A DNA stretch of 64,000 nt, from positions 2,542,001 to 2,606,000 of the forward strand of contig CADCSX010000001.1 in assembly GCA_902805475.1 (NCBI GenBank). Reading direction: 5' to 3'. The notes under the pieces are model-generated. The model made no database searches, was not told the origin of the DNA, and worked only from the letters and a program-made list of their open reading frames with translations. Source of the DNA: Entonaema liquescens. Lineage: Eukaryota > Ascomycota > Sordariomycetes > Xylariales > Xylariaceae. Each line of letters opens with the position of its first letter. The first letter of the stretch is position 1. The position numbers and the translations under genes were made by a program. Positions 11,808 to 21,324 of this stretch are shown here, piece by piece.

Positions 11808-12733
11808 GCGCGCATCAGCCCTCGGGTGTAGCATTTCCTTGCCATTTCCTTACGTGCAGATACCACTACGGTTGTACTCATATGTCTGGTTTTTTCGGTG
11901 AAGCTTTTCGGATCAAGTTTTTCGGTATGATCCGTTGATGAAGTGTCATAATGTTGCGCTGTTGGGTCTCTGACCTGCGCGAGTCTGCGAGGATCTGGCG
12001 TCTTGTCAGGCGCAGGAAGCAGATGTTGTCATAAGGGATGACGAGGTCTGCGTTGCATTACAGGCGTACAATTTTCGAGGGAGGTTGGGTATCCTCTCTG
12101 TGCACATCTTTCGGCTGGTTTCTATAGGTAGTTCTGATACTCTCAGATAGACCGGCTGTGCTGAATTCATTATTTTCAGTTACCTATTGGGGGCGTTTAA
12201 TATGCGAATCGCGTGAGTGATAATGTTTTAATGAAGATGTGTACTTCCTACACCAACTAGACCAACTTAGAACTACCTACATTGTGTAATGATACTCTGG
12301 CAGTAACACAGGGTTTTAAAGGTAAGTACGATATGGGTAGTATGAGAAAAGGTTCAGAGTCACAGTTAAGGCAGGAGGTATGAGCCCACTTCCCCGAACT
12401 TCAAAGGATCTACATACATGATATGATGCAAGGTAGTCACGGCCTTATATATATCTTACCTGAAACCCCAGACTTTTAAGTTACCACCTATTAATTCCAA
12501 ATACATAAAAGATACATACCTTTACGTAGGTACATAATAGGTATGCTGTCATTTGGATAGGTATAGTCTTATTATCACCACCATCTTATATTCAACAGAC
12601 AGCGCCGTTAGGTGGTGTTCTGGGCCCTCTGGCTATATTATAATAGGGCCCAGATGAGATTGTTTTTCAATATTGTCTCTCTTGCAGGACATTGTTTGTC
12701 TTATTCTCTAGTCGTTATCCATGAATCACCAGC
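11808..12733. promoter_or_regulatory. Intergenic region with a perfect inverted repeat near the kinase start
   Basis: No coding signal is seen. AT-rich DNA with many TACCTA/TAGGTA words occupies 12240-12550. A perfect 10-bp inverted repeat, tctgggccct at 12619-12628 and agggcccaga at 12645-12654, flanks a 16-base AT-rich spacer about 80 bp upstream of the kinase ATG. It could be a hairpin in the 5' leader or a dyad binding site. Confidence 0.5.
12619..12654. repeat. Inverted repeat upstream of PUK1-like gene
   Basis: The arms tctgggccct and agggcccaga are perfect reverse complements and are separated by an AT-rich spacer of 16 bases (12629-12644). They lie 80 bp before the ATG at 12734. Sequence alone cannot tell a transcription factor dyad from an mRNA leader hairpin. 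Confidence 0.6.
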
Positions 12734-15614
12734 ATGACGATCCACGAGTTACCAGTGGCTAAGAGTCAGCCAGCTCTCCTACTGGATAGTGAACTCTCCC
12801 CGTTGGCTTCTCCGTCTTACACCCCTTTATCCATGCCCGAAAGAGGAGAGTCTTCACGGAAGTCTCGACGGCGTGGAGGTTCGCGGATGTTGTCTGTGCT
12901 AAGATCATTGACTAACAGCGGTAAGATGCTCCTCTAATATAATTCGTAGCGCCCACTGGGGCACTTCTGATACAATATATAGCTTCTGGTAATTCTGTAA
13001 GGGAGCCTGCAACATGGCCCGCGCCTTCACCCATCGAGAGATCACCTGGGCCACGTCGACGCTTTAGGAAGTTATCCATGCCGTTTCTACGAAGCCCCTT
13101 TGGCGCCTCTGTCACTGTAATACATAGATTTAGATCTAAGTCTAGACAGTCTTTCGCATCTATGGAGAGAGTTTCCAACGAACCAGTCCAAGCTGTTTCT
13201 CCTGAACCCATTGTCTCCTCCACTTCCAACGGAAATTCGTATAGCAATACGACTTCTAGCGGCAAATCATCTGGCCCGACAAATGGGACTGGTGGAACTG
13301 GTAGCACGGGTACCACCGGAAAGACATCCCTTGAATCCAAGGGAGAGTGCACCTTGGGAGACAAGAAGATTGCCAAAGTGATTCGTGAAAGAGAGCCTGA
13401 GGCCACTGCAACCGCCGAGCCAAACCTTACCACCATTCAGGAGACAGCTGTCGATCTATCAACGCCAACTATTTTAACGGTAGAACGGGCTGCAGCTGCA
13501 AAGATATACCTTGAGAACTACTATAACGAAAAGCTCTCCAAGCCTAGCCCACGTACTCTTCGCCATCGTTGTTTAGAAGGAGAGTTGTACCATAGCACTG
13601 AACTTACAGAAGCGGAAAAGAATGCCAGACGTCGCGCGTTTTGTAAAAAGAAACAGATCATCTTCGGGAAATGCGAGTCTTGAACGCAAAAGTATTGGTG
13701 CAGTACAAGGTAGGCACAATCAGCTTGCTGAAAACTACGAAGTCCTCAAAATTCTTGGTAAGGGGAGTTTCGGCGTTGTTAGGCTTGTCCGTGAGAAGAC
13801 TAGCCCAGGCGATCCCGGACATGACATACGGCAAAATAGGCCAGTATACGCCATGAAGGTAATACGCAAGTCTGCAATGTTAAGAACAAGCCAAGAGGCT
13901 CATTTGCGTGCGGAAAGGGATTTCCTAGTTGCTTCTGAAGGATCCAAGTGGTTGGTTTCTACACTCCTAATCTATTGAGCTGGCGAAGCTAATCATTAAT
14001 ATTTGCTATAACAGGATTGTGCCGTTGGTCACCAGCTTTCAGGATGCCGCCAACCTCTATTTGGTCATGGATTATATGCCTGGTGGTGACTTTCTCGGCC
14101 TTCTCATCCGAGAGAATGTCCTCACGGAGCCAGTTGCTAAATTTTATATTGCTGAGATGATACTATGTATCGAGGAGGCACACTCATTACGTTGCATCCA
14201 CCGTGATATCAAACCGGACAACTTTCTCATTTCCGCATCTGGACACTTGAAGATATCGGATTTCGGCCTGGCTTTTGATGGCCACTGGTCACACGACACC
14301 AATTATTATCATACGCAGCGGTACAGCTTACTCCAAAAGTTCAACATACCCGTCGAAGGGGACGCCATTGATCGTGCCGAAGGGTTACAAGGCTCAGTTA
14401 AGTGGGCGCAAAGCGTAAGCCAGGCAATGCAGAAACACGAACGCCATCCAGCATATCCCACCCCTCCAGCATCACCTGTATCGGATGAGCCGCTCTTGAA
14501 CTGGCGTAATCGGTGCGGTAATCGTAGCGCAGCGAGATCTTGCGTAGGAACGAGCCAGTACATGGCTCCAGAAGTCATCCGCGAGGGCGACTACGATGCA
14601 AGATGCGATTAGTGGAGTGTCGGCGTCATTTTGTATGAGTGTTTATACGGCCACACTCCATTCCTATCGGAAGAAGGAGGCCGTCAACAGACGAAGCGCA
14701 ATATCGTCAATCACAAGCAAACATTTGCCTTTCCGCCTCGCCCTGTGGTTTCGAGACGGTGCATGGATCTTATCGTCAACTTAATCTGTAAGAAAGAGAA
14801 TCGCCTCTCATCAAGGCGGTATCGCTACCGGGACACAACCCCGGAGCCCATAGGTAGAAGTCGGCACCGCCGTGGATACCAAGACTGGACGGGGAGGTCG
14901 GTATATCCCCACGATGGAGAGGACATCAAAGCACATAAGTGGTTCCGTGACATCCCCTGGGACCAGCTGCAACACATCCCTCCACCATTTATCCCACAGC
15001 TCTCGGGTTGCGAGGATACACACTACTTTGACGAAGAAGAGCCAATATCTGACTGGTCCGATTCTCAACCTGAAGCAAGCACTGAGACGGAAGGCTTGAC
15101 TCTGAACCCCTTGATCGCATGCAGTACCGTGAACGGGTTTCCTGCTGCCCCACCCTCTCGCCTGGTACATCATAGAAGCCCAGAGAAGATAGCCGCCATG
15201 CAAGCACAGCTAGCTATGTTCCCACGCCACGCCCGTGGCGTCATCGGGCAGTTCGTATCGATGCCGTACGACTCGGCCAAGCTCAAACGAATGGATCGTG
15301 AAATCGAAGTCATGGTTCCTGATATGGAGCTCTGCGACGAAATGAAGGCGTTCATACGGATATTCGGGCGCCGCGAACGCAAGCGGCCCCGAGACAGGCT
15401 TCTCAGGGATAGAAACACAAAAGGTCCCGTGCTTGACGTACGCAAGCAAACTGCCTTCATGGGGTACACGTATCGCCGCATGGGGGAGCATAATCCATTG
15501 GGAATTGCTGACTGGAGTACTAGGGAAGATGGTAGAGGGAAGGGTAAGGGGCCATCGAGTAATGGCATCGAGCTGGCAGCTTATCGAGCTTGGTGTCAGG
15601 GACATGCGGGCTGA
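12734..15614 (+). CDS. PUK1: PUK1-like AGC/NDR protein kinase with an in-frame TAG at 14610-14612
   Basis: Exons 12734-12920, 12983-13950 and 14015-15614. The kinase domain is complete: G-K-G-S-F-G-V-V loop (about residue 320), A-M-K-V-I-R Lys, H-R-D-I-K-P-D-N (about 447), D-F-G (468), a long NDR/Rim15-like insert, then M-A-P-E-V-I. The next motif, expected D-W-W-S-x-G, reads D-stop-W-S-V-G: codon 585 is TAG. The frame then stays open for 333 codons with conserved kinase lobe, AGC tail (I-S-D-W-S-D-S) and C-terminus, so the downstream part looks selected. Fusarium PUK1 has two UAG codons at this spot, edited to UGG in perithecia and needed for ascospore formation. Two single-A losses (A-runs 13645-13649 and 13688-13691) also break the N-terminal linker; restoring both gives 918 codons of sense. 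A 67-bp intron 13643-13709 is an alternative that also keeps frame (895 codons). Confidence 0.85.
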
Positions 15615-16089
15615 TGAATACCCGACTTCTATGTTGTGGTTCATGGGAAGCAAATGTCTCTTAACGGTGTTAGTGACTGAGGACGATGGAATCTGTAGAG
15701 AAAGAGACGGAAGATTGAGGAGGAGAAGCGAAGATTGCGGAAATGAGTAACTGGTGTATTCCAGTTACGCGACACGGAAACGAATAGTGTTAGAATGGTA
15801 TCCCTACGCCGGGCCTGTATTATCTCTTCATGGTATCATCATCACTACTAGTCAACCCCTAACCTAAATATCTCTTTGCCTTCAACAAGACATTCATTCA
15901 TTACCTCCTCTTTCCCCTAGGTTAGTCGTATATATATTACAATTACGTACGTACTTTTCATTCCATCTTCTGGTTAACATAAGGTATCTCATCCAACTTA
16001 TCCGTACTAATCCTTTTCATCCCCGATGTGAAATGTGAAGTAAAGTCATAACCAACTAACCAACCTACCAACCCCCCTAAACTCCCAAC
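15615..16089. other. Convergent intergenic region (kinase and Isc1 3' flanks)
   Basis: This 475-bp stretch separates two genes that end towards each other. It is C/T-rich and carries probable 3' untranslated sequence of both. No coding frame or RNA was recognised. Confidence 0.4.
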
Positions 16090-17973
16090 TCACCAATTCT
16101 TCTCATTCCCGCCCCCTCCTACACTCGCACCCCCATTATCATCTTCCTCATCAAGTTGCTGCTGCGCGAGCCCGTGCGCCCCACTGGCCGTAGCCTTCGC
16201 ATTCATAATCTCCCACTCGAACTCGGCCAGGCTCCGAATCTCCGCGCCGAAAAACAGCAACCCCATCAGCCCGTCCACGGCGCCGAGTAAGAAACCCAGA
16301 CTACTAAGGACCAGGAACGCAAATGCGACGCCGGGATGGAGGTCTCCGATAAACCACACGGCGACGTAGCACGCTATTACGATAAACGCCCATACGGCGA
16401 AGTGGATGATGCGCCATTGCCGCTGGGTGTGTTCGCGAGAGGAGTATGTCCGGATCAGGGCGAGGACTTCGTCGTAGGTAGTGCAGGGGAGGCCGTCGCC
16501 GCGACGGGCAGCGGACGACGGGGAGGCGGGGGAAGCGCGGAGTTGGTCGTCGAAGGAGGCGCGGAGGTCGAGGCGGGAGCCGACGCGGTACTCTGAGCCG
16601 GTGGGGGATTGGAGGTACGTGCCGTGTTCGAGGGCGAGGAGGGAGGCGGCGTGGTCGTGGCTATTAGATCTATCGGACGAGGATGAAGACGGGCGGAGGA
16701 GTTGTGTGGGCTGAGGAAGTTTCCTAGGAGAGGGAGGGCGGGAAGGAGAGTGTGGAGGGATGAGGTTGGGAGAAGAGGATGTGTGTAGTAGAAGAGTGGC
16801 TTCGACGGAGAAGTGGTCGCTAAGAGAACATCCGAGGTCTGGGTGACGGGCTAGCATGCCGACGCGGACGTCCTTGACAACCCAGCCCTTAGTGACGGGG
16901 CCTTCAGCCGTGTCGCGGCTTGTTCGTGGTGCCGCGGCTGCTCCGGGAGTAGAGCCAGGGGTTACTGAGACTTGCGGAGAGAAGAATATATAGTCCTATA
17001 GGAGAGTTAGAATTAAATTCCTGAAAATTGTGATATAAAATGTCTCAAGGGTAATAGATCTTCAGCGGGCCCTGTTTTATAAGAAAGACTTGAAGGAGAA
17101 AAAGGATTGGATATCACATACAATACGTTTACCGCGCGGATCAGGTGTATCTGGCGGAATCATCATCGGTCGTTTTCCCGATTGTAAAGCATGTTGGTCG
17201 GATTTGGACCATCTCCACGTATTGTAAGCACTGTTACTTGTAACACCGTTCTCGACTATATTATATTGGGCAGAAGGGATTGGTCGCCGGCGTGCGCGCT
17301 CCAGCTCGTGAACAGCAGAACCGAGAGACGAATCCGGGTTCAGCACGCGCCAAGCGTCCTTGATGGGAGCATGCGCCGTCAGCATGCGGTACGATAAGGA
17401 GAGCGGTACATCATTAAAGTCGCCCAAGGCAAGGGCTAAGTGTCCTCGCTCCGCAGCGCCGCGAACGAGCTTGGCCATCTCCCAGGACTGTGCGAGCCGG
17501 TGTATTAAATAACTATCCGTCTTATCGGGCGGGTGCTCGTAGATGGCATGGGTATGCGTATTGAAAACCTCCACAACATCGTGCTCTCCAGAGCCATACC
17601 GGATACGCGCGCACGCAACACCCTTGCCGACAAACCAATCGCCACGGAAGAAGGCCGTCGGACGGCCATTCAGCGGATACCGGAACATGGTGCTCTCCTC
17701 GATGGGCCATCGCGATAGGATGGCGAGGCCGCCACCGAAAACGCCGCTGTAGTAGAATTTGCCGAAGGGCAGAACGAAGCGTGTCTCGCGCCGAATGCTA
17801 CGGTAATCTTCTTGGGTCCAGCATTCTTGTAAGGCTACGATATGAGGCGGAGGGTCGGCGGCGGCGAGCTCGCGGCCGATGGCGGTTAGACGCTCGGCGC
17901 GCTGTTTGCTCAAGTGTAAGAGACCCCAGCAATTAAGCGTGATAACATTGAGCTCGGTGGGGAGTTCCTCCAT
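16090..17973 (-). CDS. ISC1: Inositol phosphosphingolipid phospholipase C / neutral sphingomyelinase (Isc1)
   Basis: Two exons, 17973-17122 and 16995-16090, with a 126-bp GTATGT...TATAG intron, give 585 codons. The N-terminal half is the DNase I-like phosphodiesterase fold of neutral sphingomyelinases: L-N-C-W-G-L (N14), L-Q-E-C-W with the Mg-binding E50, F-N-T-H-T-H (H140, H142), L-G-D-F-N-D (D185, N187), R-I-D-Y-I-F-F across the intron and the catalytic S-D-H (D343, H344). Two membrane segments at about 475-528 anchor it, as in yeast Isc1. It cleaves inositol phosphosphingolipids to ceramide at ER/mitochondrial membranes. A Ser/Pro-rich linker (about 355-385) precedes the anchor. The 3' end faces the kinase gene; the 5' end faces SWD3. 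Confidence 0.93.
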
Positions 17974-19145
17974 CTTGAAGTCAGTGCTTCTCTTTCTTTT
18001 CTCTTCCCTAGTATCTGGACTGGCTGTCTCCGTCTAGATGGATACTCGGTGTTTAGACCACCCTGAGGAAAAATTGAGGGTGGGTAGGTAGTTCCGTCTA
18101 TATGAACAACTGCTCGCTTTTTTTTTTCTTTCTCTCTTTTCCCCTATGCGGCGATATTACCGCCACGTTTTTTCGCCCCCGTCGTGCAGCGTGGTTGGAC
18201 TAGGATTAGATGATCCTTTGGGTCAAGCTTGTCATCCTAACAATGTTCCCAATAATGTTTACTACATACACATATGTATGTAGTAATTATCTTCCCAAGC
18301 GAGATGCACGTCAAAGTCGAGGAGGAGTAATAAGTCTCCTCACGGAGAATTGAATTCCGATCTGACCTCTTGCAGCTATCGTATGATTGAAAAAACCTGT
18401 AAAGAAAATCGCGGGGGAAAAAAGAGACAATGGGCATTGGAGAGAGGAGGATTGGAAATGGAAATTAGATGTAAAGCACATGGTTACTCCCGTGTTACTC
18501 GGGGGCATATTTCGTTAGCGATAACTACATTAGGTACGACTACATTAGGTACGTTTGCAGGGATCCCTACAATAGCAGTTCGTTATTTCCTCATTAAAAA
18601 GCTTTCTAATGTTTTAATCCTTGTCATGCTTGTCTTTTCCTGCATAGAACAAACTTTAGAGTTGCAGTCCCCCTGCATTGACTTCGTCCAGATCGGCATC
18701 GGCGCCGGCTTCTTTCTCCTAGAAAGGGTAGGACCTGCCGAGAAGCATTGGTAATTGTCTTTACAGTTGCCATCGGCACTGTAATGCACCGTGATCTCCA
18801 TTGACCTTAGGTGAGCAGGGTGTGAGGCGCGTGCTCGACGCGATAAAGATTAGCGGCTTTGGGAAGCTTATTAAAAGCGGGACGATGTTGGGGTGTATGA
18901 TCCAATCAATAGTCGATGTGATAAGAAGACCCGCTAAAAAAATAAACCATTTCCTAAGTAATTCAGCCTTGCTCGTCATGTCGCGTCGTCGTCACATGCG
19001 TGTCCTTCATCCACGCAAGGCTGTGTAATATTCTCCTATCTGCTTGTATTGCCCCTCAATCAAGGACTAATTTTTCAATTGATACCCTATCCCAACCAAT
19101 GACCCTTCGGTAGTAATTAGGGGACTCTTCCACAACGATAACATC
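17974..19145. promoter_or_regulatory. Divergent promoter region between ISC1 and SWD3
   Basis: These 1.17 kb separate two divergent genes. Contents: C/T and T-rich runs at 17980-18140 (ISC1 side), a near-palindrome tacatacacatatgtatgta at 18263-18282, and a perfect 15-bp tandem duplication at 18524-18553. The frame at 18350-18754 (plus) has no recognisable domain and I do not call it a gene. Confidence 0.4.
18524..18553. repeat. Perfect 15-bp tandem duplication
   Basis: The unit actacattaggtacg occurs twice back to back at 18524-18538 and 18539-18553. It ends in the TAGGTAC word that is common in the intergenic DNA of this window. Confidence 0.75.
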
Positions 19146-20779
19146 ATGGCTGATGTTGATTCTACTCCCACCTCTCACCCCGAGCCACCAACTAAGCGTC
19201 GCAAAGTCCACGACGACGATAGTATCGACTCGACTCCTGCCCCACCCTACGACACCCCAGAAGAAAAGGGCGGCAAGCGCACCCTCAGCGTTTCCATCCG
19301 GGAGAAGACCGTAGACAGTCGATCCGAGAGCCAAAGCCGCAGTCGAAGTCGAAGCCGCCGCCGCGAAACAGACTACTCCTCGGACGAACGCTCGCCGCGC
19401 CGCAGCAGATCCCTCTCCAGCTCACGGTCACGCATACGCTCGCGCCACTCGAGCTCCGATAGCCGATCACCAAGCCGCTCGCGGTCACGATCCAGAACTC
19501 CAAGGTCGAGATCGAGATCAAGATCCCGCACGCCGTCGGACTCCCGCTCCCCTCGAGCACCTCTCCGCGCCCGCCGCGAATCCACCACCACCACCACCAC
19601 CACACCGCCGACGCGGCGTCTCGCCCGCCCGCACTACGTCCCGCGGCTCGTGCTGTCGGGGCACGCGCGCGGCATCTCGCAAGTGCGCATCTCGCCCGAC
19701 GGGCAGTGGATCGCGTCGTCGTCGGCCGACGGCACGGTGCGCATCTGGTCGGCGGCTACGGGCCAGCACACGGAGACGCTGGTGGGCCATATGGCGGGCG
19801 TGTCGGCGGTAGCCTGGGCGCCCGACAGCAAGACGCTGGCGTCGGGGTCTGACGATAAGGCGATTCGCCTGTGGGACCGGGTTACGGGCCGGCCGGCGCG
19901 CGCGGGCAAGCCGTTGCTCGGCCACCATAGCTACGTGTACAGCCTGGCGTTCTCGCCCAAGGGGAATATCCTGGCTAGCGGAAGTTACGACGAGGCCGTG
20001 TTTCTCTGGGATGTGCGTGCCGGCCGGTTGATGAGGAGTCTGCCGGCCCATAGCGATCCCGTGAGCGGCATTGATTTCTGCAGGGATGGGACCTTGGTTG
20101 TGAGTTGTAGCACAGATGGGTTGACGTGAGTTTTCCTGCTTATAGCCCCTTTTAAGTACCGTTCTAGCTGACAAACGTTATGTTTCTGCCATGCAGCCGA
20201 ATATGGGACACCTCCACGGGCCAATGTCTCCGAACCCTCGTGCACGAAGACAACCCGCCCATAACGTCGGTATGCTTCGCGCCCAACGGGCGGTACGTCC
20301 TGGCCTTCAGCATGGACTCGTGTCTGCGGCTATGGGACTACGTGTCCGGGACCGTGAAGAAGACGTACCAGGGGCACGAAAACTCCAAGTTCAGCATAGG
20401 CGGGTGTTTCGGTACCGTTACTAACAACGACGGCAACGATGAGAGAGACGGGCCAGCAACCGCCTTCGTAGCAGCACCCAGCGAGGACGGCGACATCGTC
20501 CTCTGGGACGTGCGCACCAAAGAAATCGTCCAGCGTATTCGGCACGCCCACGACGGCGTGTGTTTCTGGGTTGATGTCCATGGCGATACGATGGTTAGTG
20601 CGGGACAGGATGGCAAGATTAAGGTGTATAAGCATCGGCGAGTAGGGGATATCAGTGCTAATGGCGTATCCCCCGAATCGAAGGATATAAATCCGGATGT
20701 GGATATGAATACGCAGAAGGATGGTGTTGAGGGAAGCGAATCGCCTCTTAAGGATGAAGATGTCAAGAAGGAAGAGTAA
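19146..20779 (+). CDS. SWD3: WD40 protein Swd3/WDR5, COMPASS subunit, with an RS-rich N-terminus
   Basis: Exons 19146-20125 and 20197-20779 (71-bp GTGAGT...CAG intron) give 520 codons. From about residue 167 there are seven WD40 blades (S-G-H-A-R-G-I-S-Q-V-R-I-S-P-D-G, then repeated G-H...W-D units). This is the WDR5/Swd3 arrangement, including the hallmark G-H-E-N-S-K-F-S segment. In COMPASS this propeller supports Set1-dependent H3K4 methylation in the nucleus. The N-terminus has a basic nuclear signal (P-P-T-K-R-R-K-V). It then has about 100 residues dense in Arg-Ser dipeptides (19317-19560), which is unusual for Swd3 and looks like a splicing-factor RS domain. The C-terminal tail is acidic and Lys-rich. 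Paralogous WD40 proteins are possible but less likely. Confidence 0.85.
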
Positions 20780-21324
20780 ACTATGCGGAAGGTATGGACG
20801 AGAGAAGTTGGTATTTTGTGGCAGATGTAGTTATATTCAAGACTACCAGGCCATGGTGATGATAATTGCAGGGAATAGACTTGGACAGCGCAGCATACCC
20901 TTGTTTTCAAACGCATAAAAATCGAAAACTCTAGTTATTGTTAATAGGATGAGAACAGGCGTTGAGTAGGAACGTGAAACGCATCATCATGGAACGGCAT
21001 TCTTGAAATACGGGTCGAGTTAACCTAGAACTATTTACAAGTGCATCGACTATCTCATATATCCATATCCTTAAGCCGGTAGGCAGCGAAGCCATGCAAT
21101 ATAGCCATAGTGATCGCATTCGTAGCATAAACTTCGTATTATATCATAATTGGATTAATTGATTGCTAGCTGTATACTCCTTTCTCACACCTATAAACAC
21201 TGACGCCCTAGCGCCGACAAGGAATATTGAGGGTTGACCGCAACATCGCCCGGCTATACCTTAGGAACTCTTATTTCTACTCTGTCATCTCGTATAAGTT
21301 GAAGGACTTCCCTTGACCTCTCAC
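20780..21324. other. Convergent intergenic region (SWD3 and UBR1 3' flanks)
   Basis: These 545 bp lie between the stop codons of two converging genes. The sequence is AT-rich without any coding or structural RNA signal that I can recognise, and should hold both polyadenylation regions. Confidence 0.4.

Noticed and set aside
13643..13709. 67-bp intron in the kinase as the preferred model
   Set aside because: Possible, but it would delete the family-like E-T-D-H-L-R-E-M-R-V-L segment, and the two A-run losses explain all three frames better; kept only as alternative.
18350..18754. 134-codon plus-strand frame between ISC1 and SWD3
   Set aside because: No domain, and it lies in the region expected to hold two divergent promoters; no sign of conserved codon pattern.
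19285..20174. Long minus-strand frames opposite SWD3
   Set aside because: They are antisense shadows of the Arg/Ser- and GC-rich coding strand; the plus strand has clear WD40 repeats.
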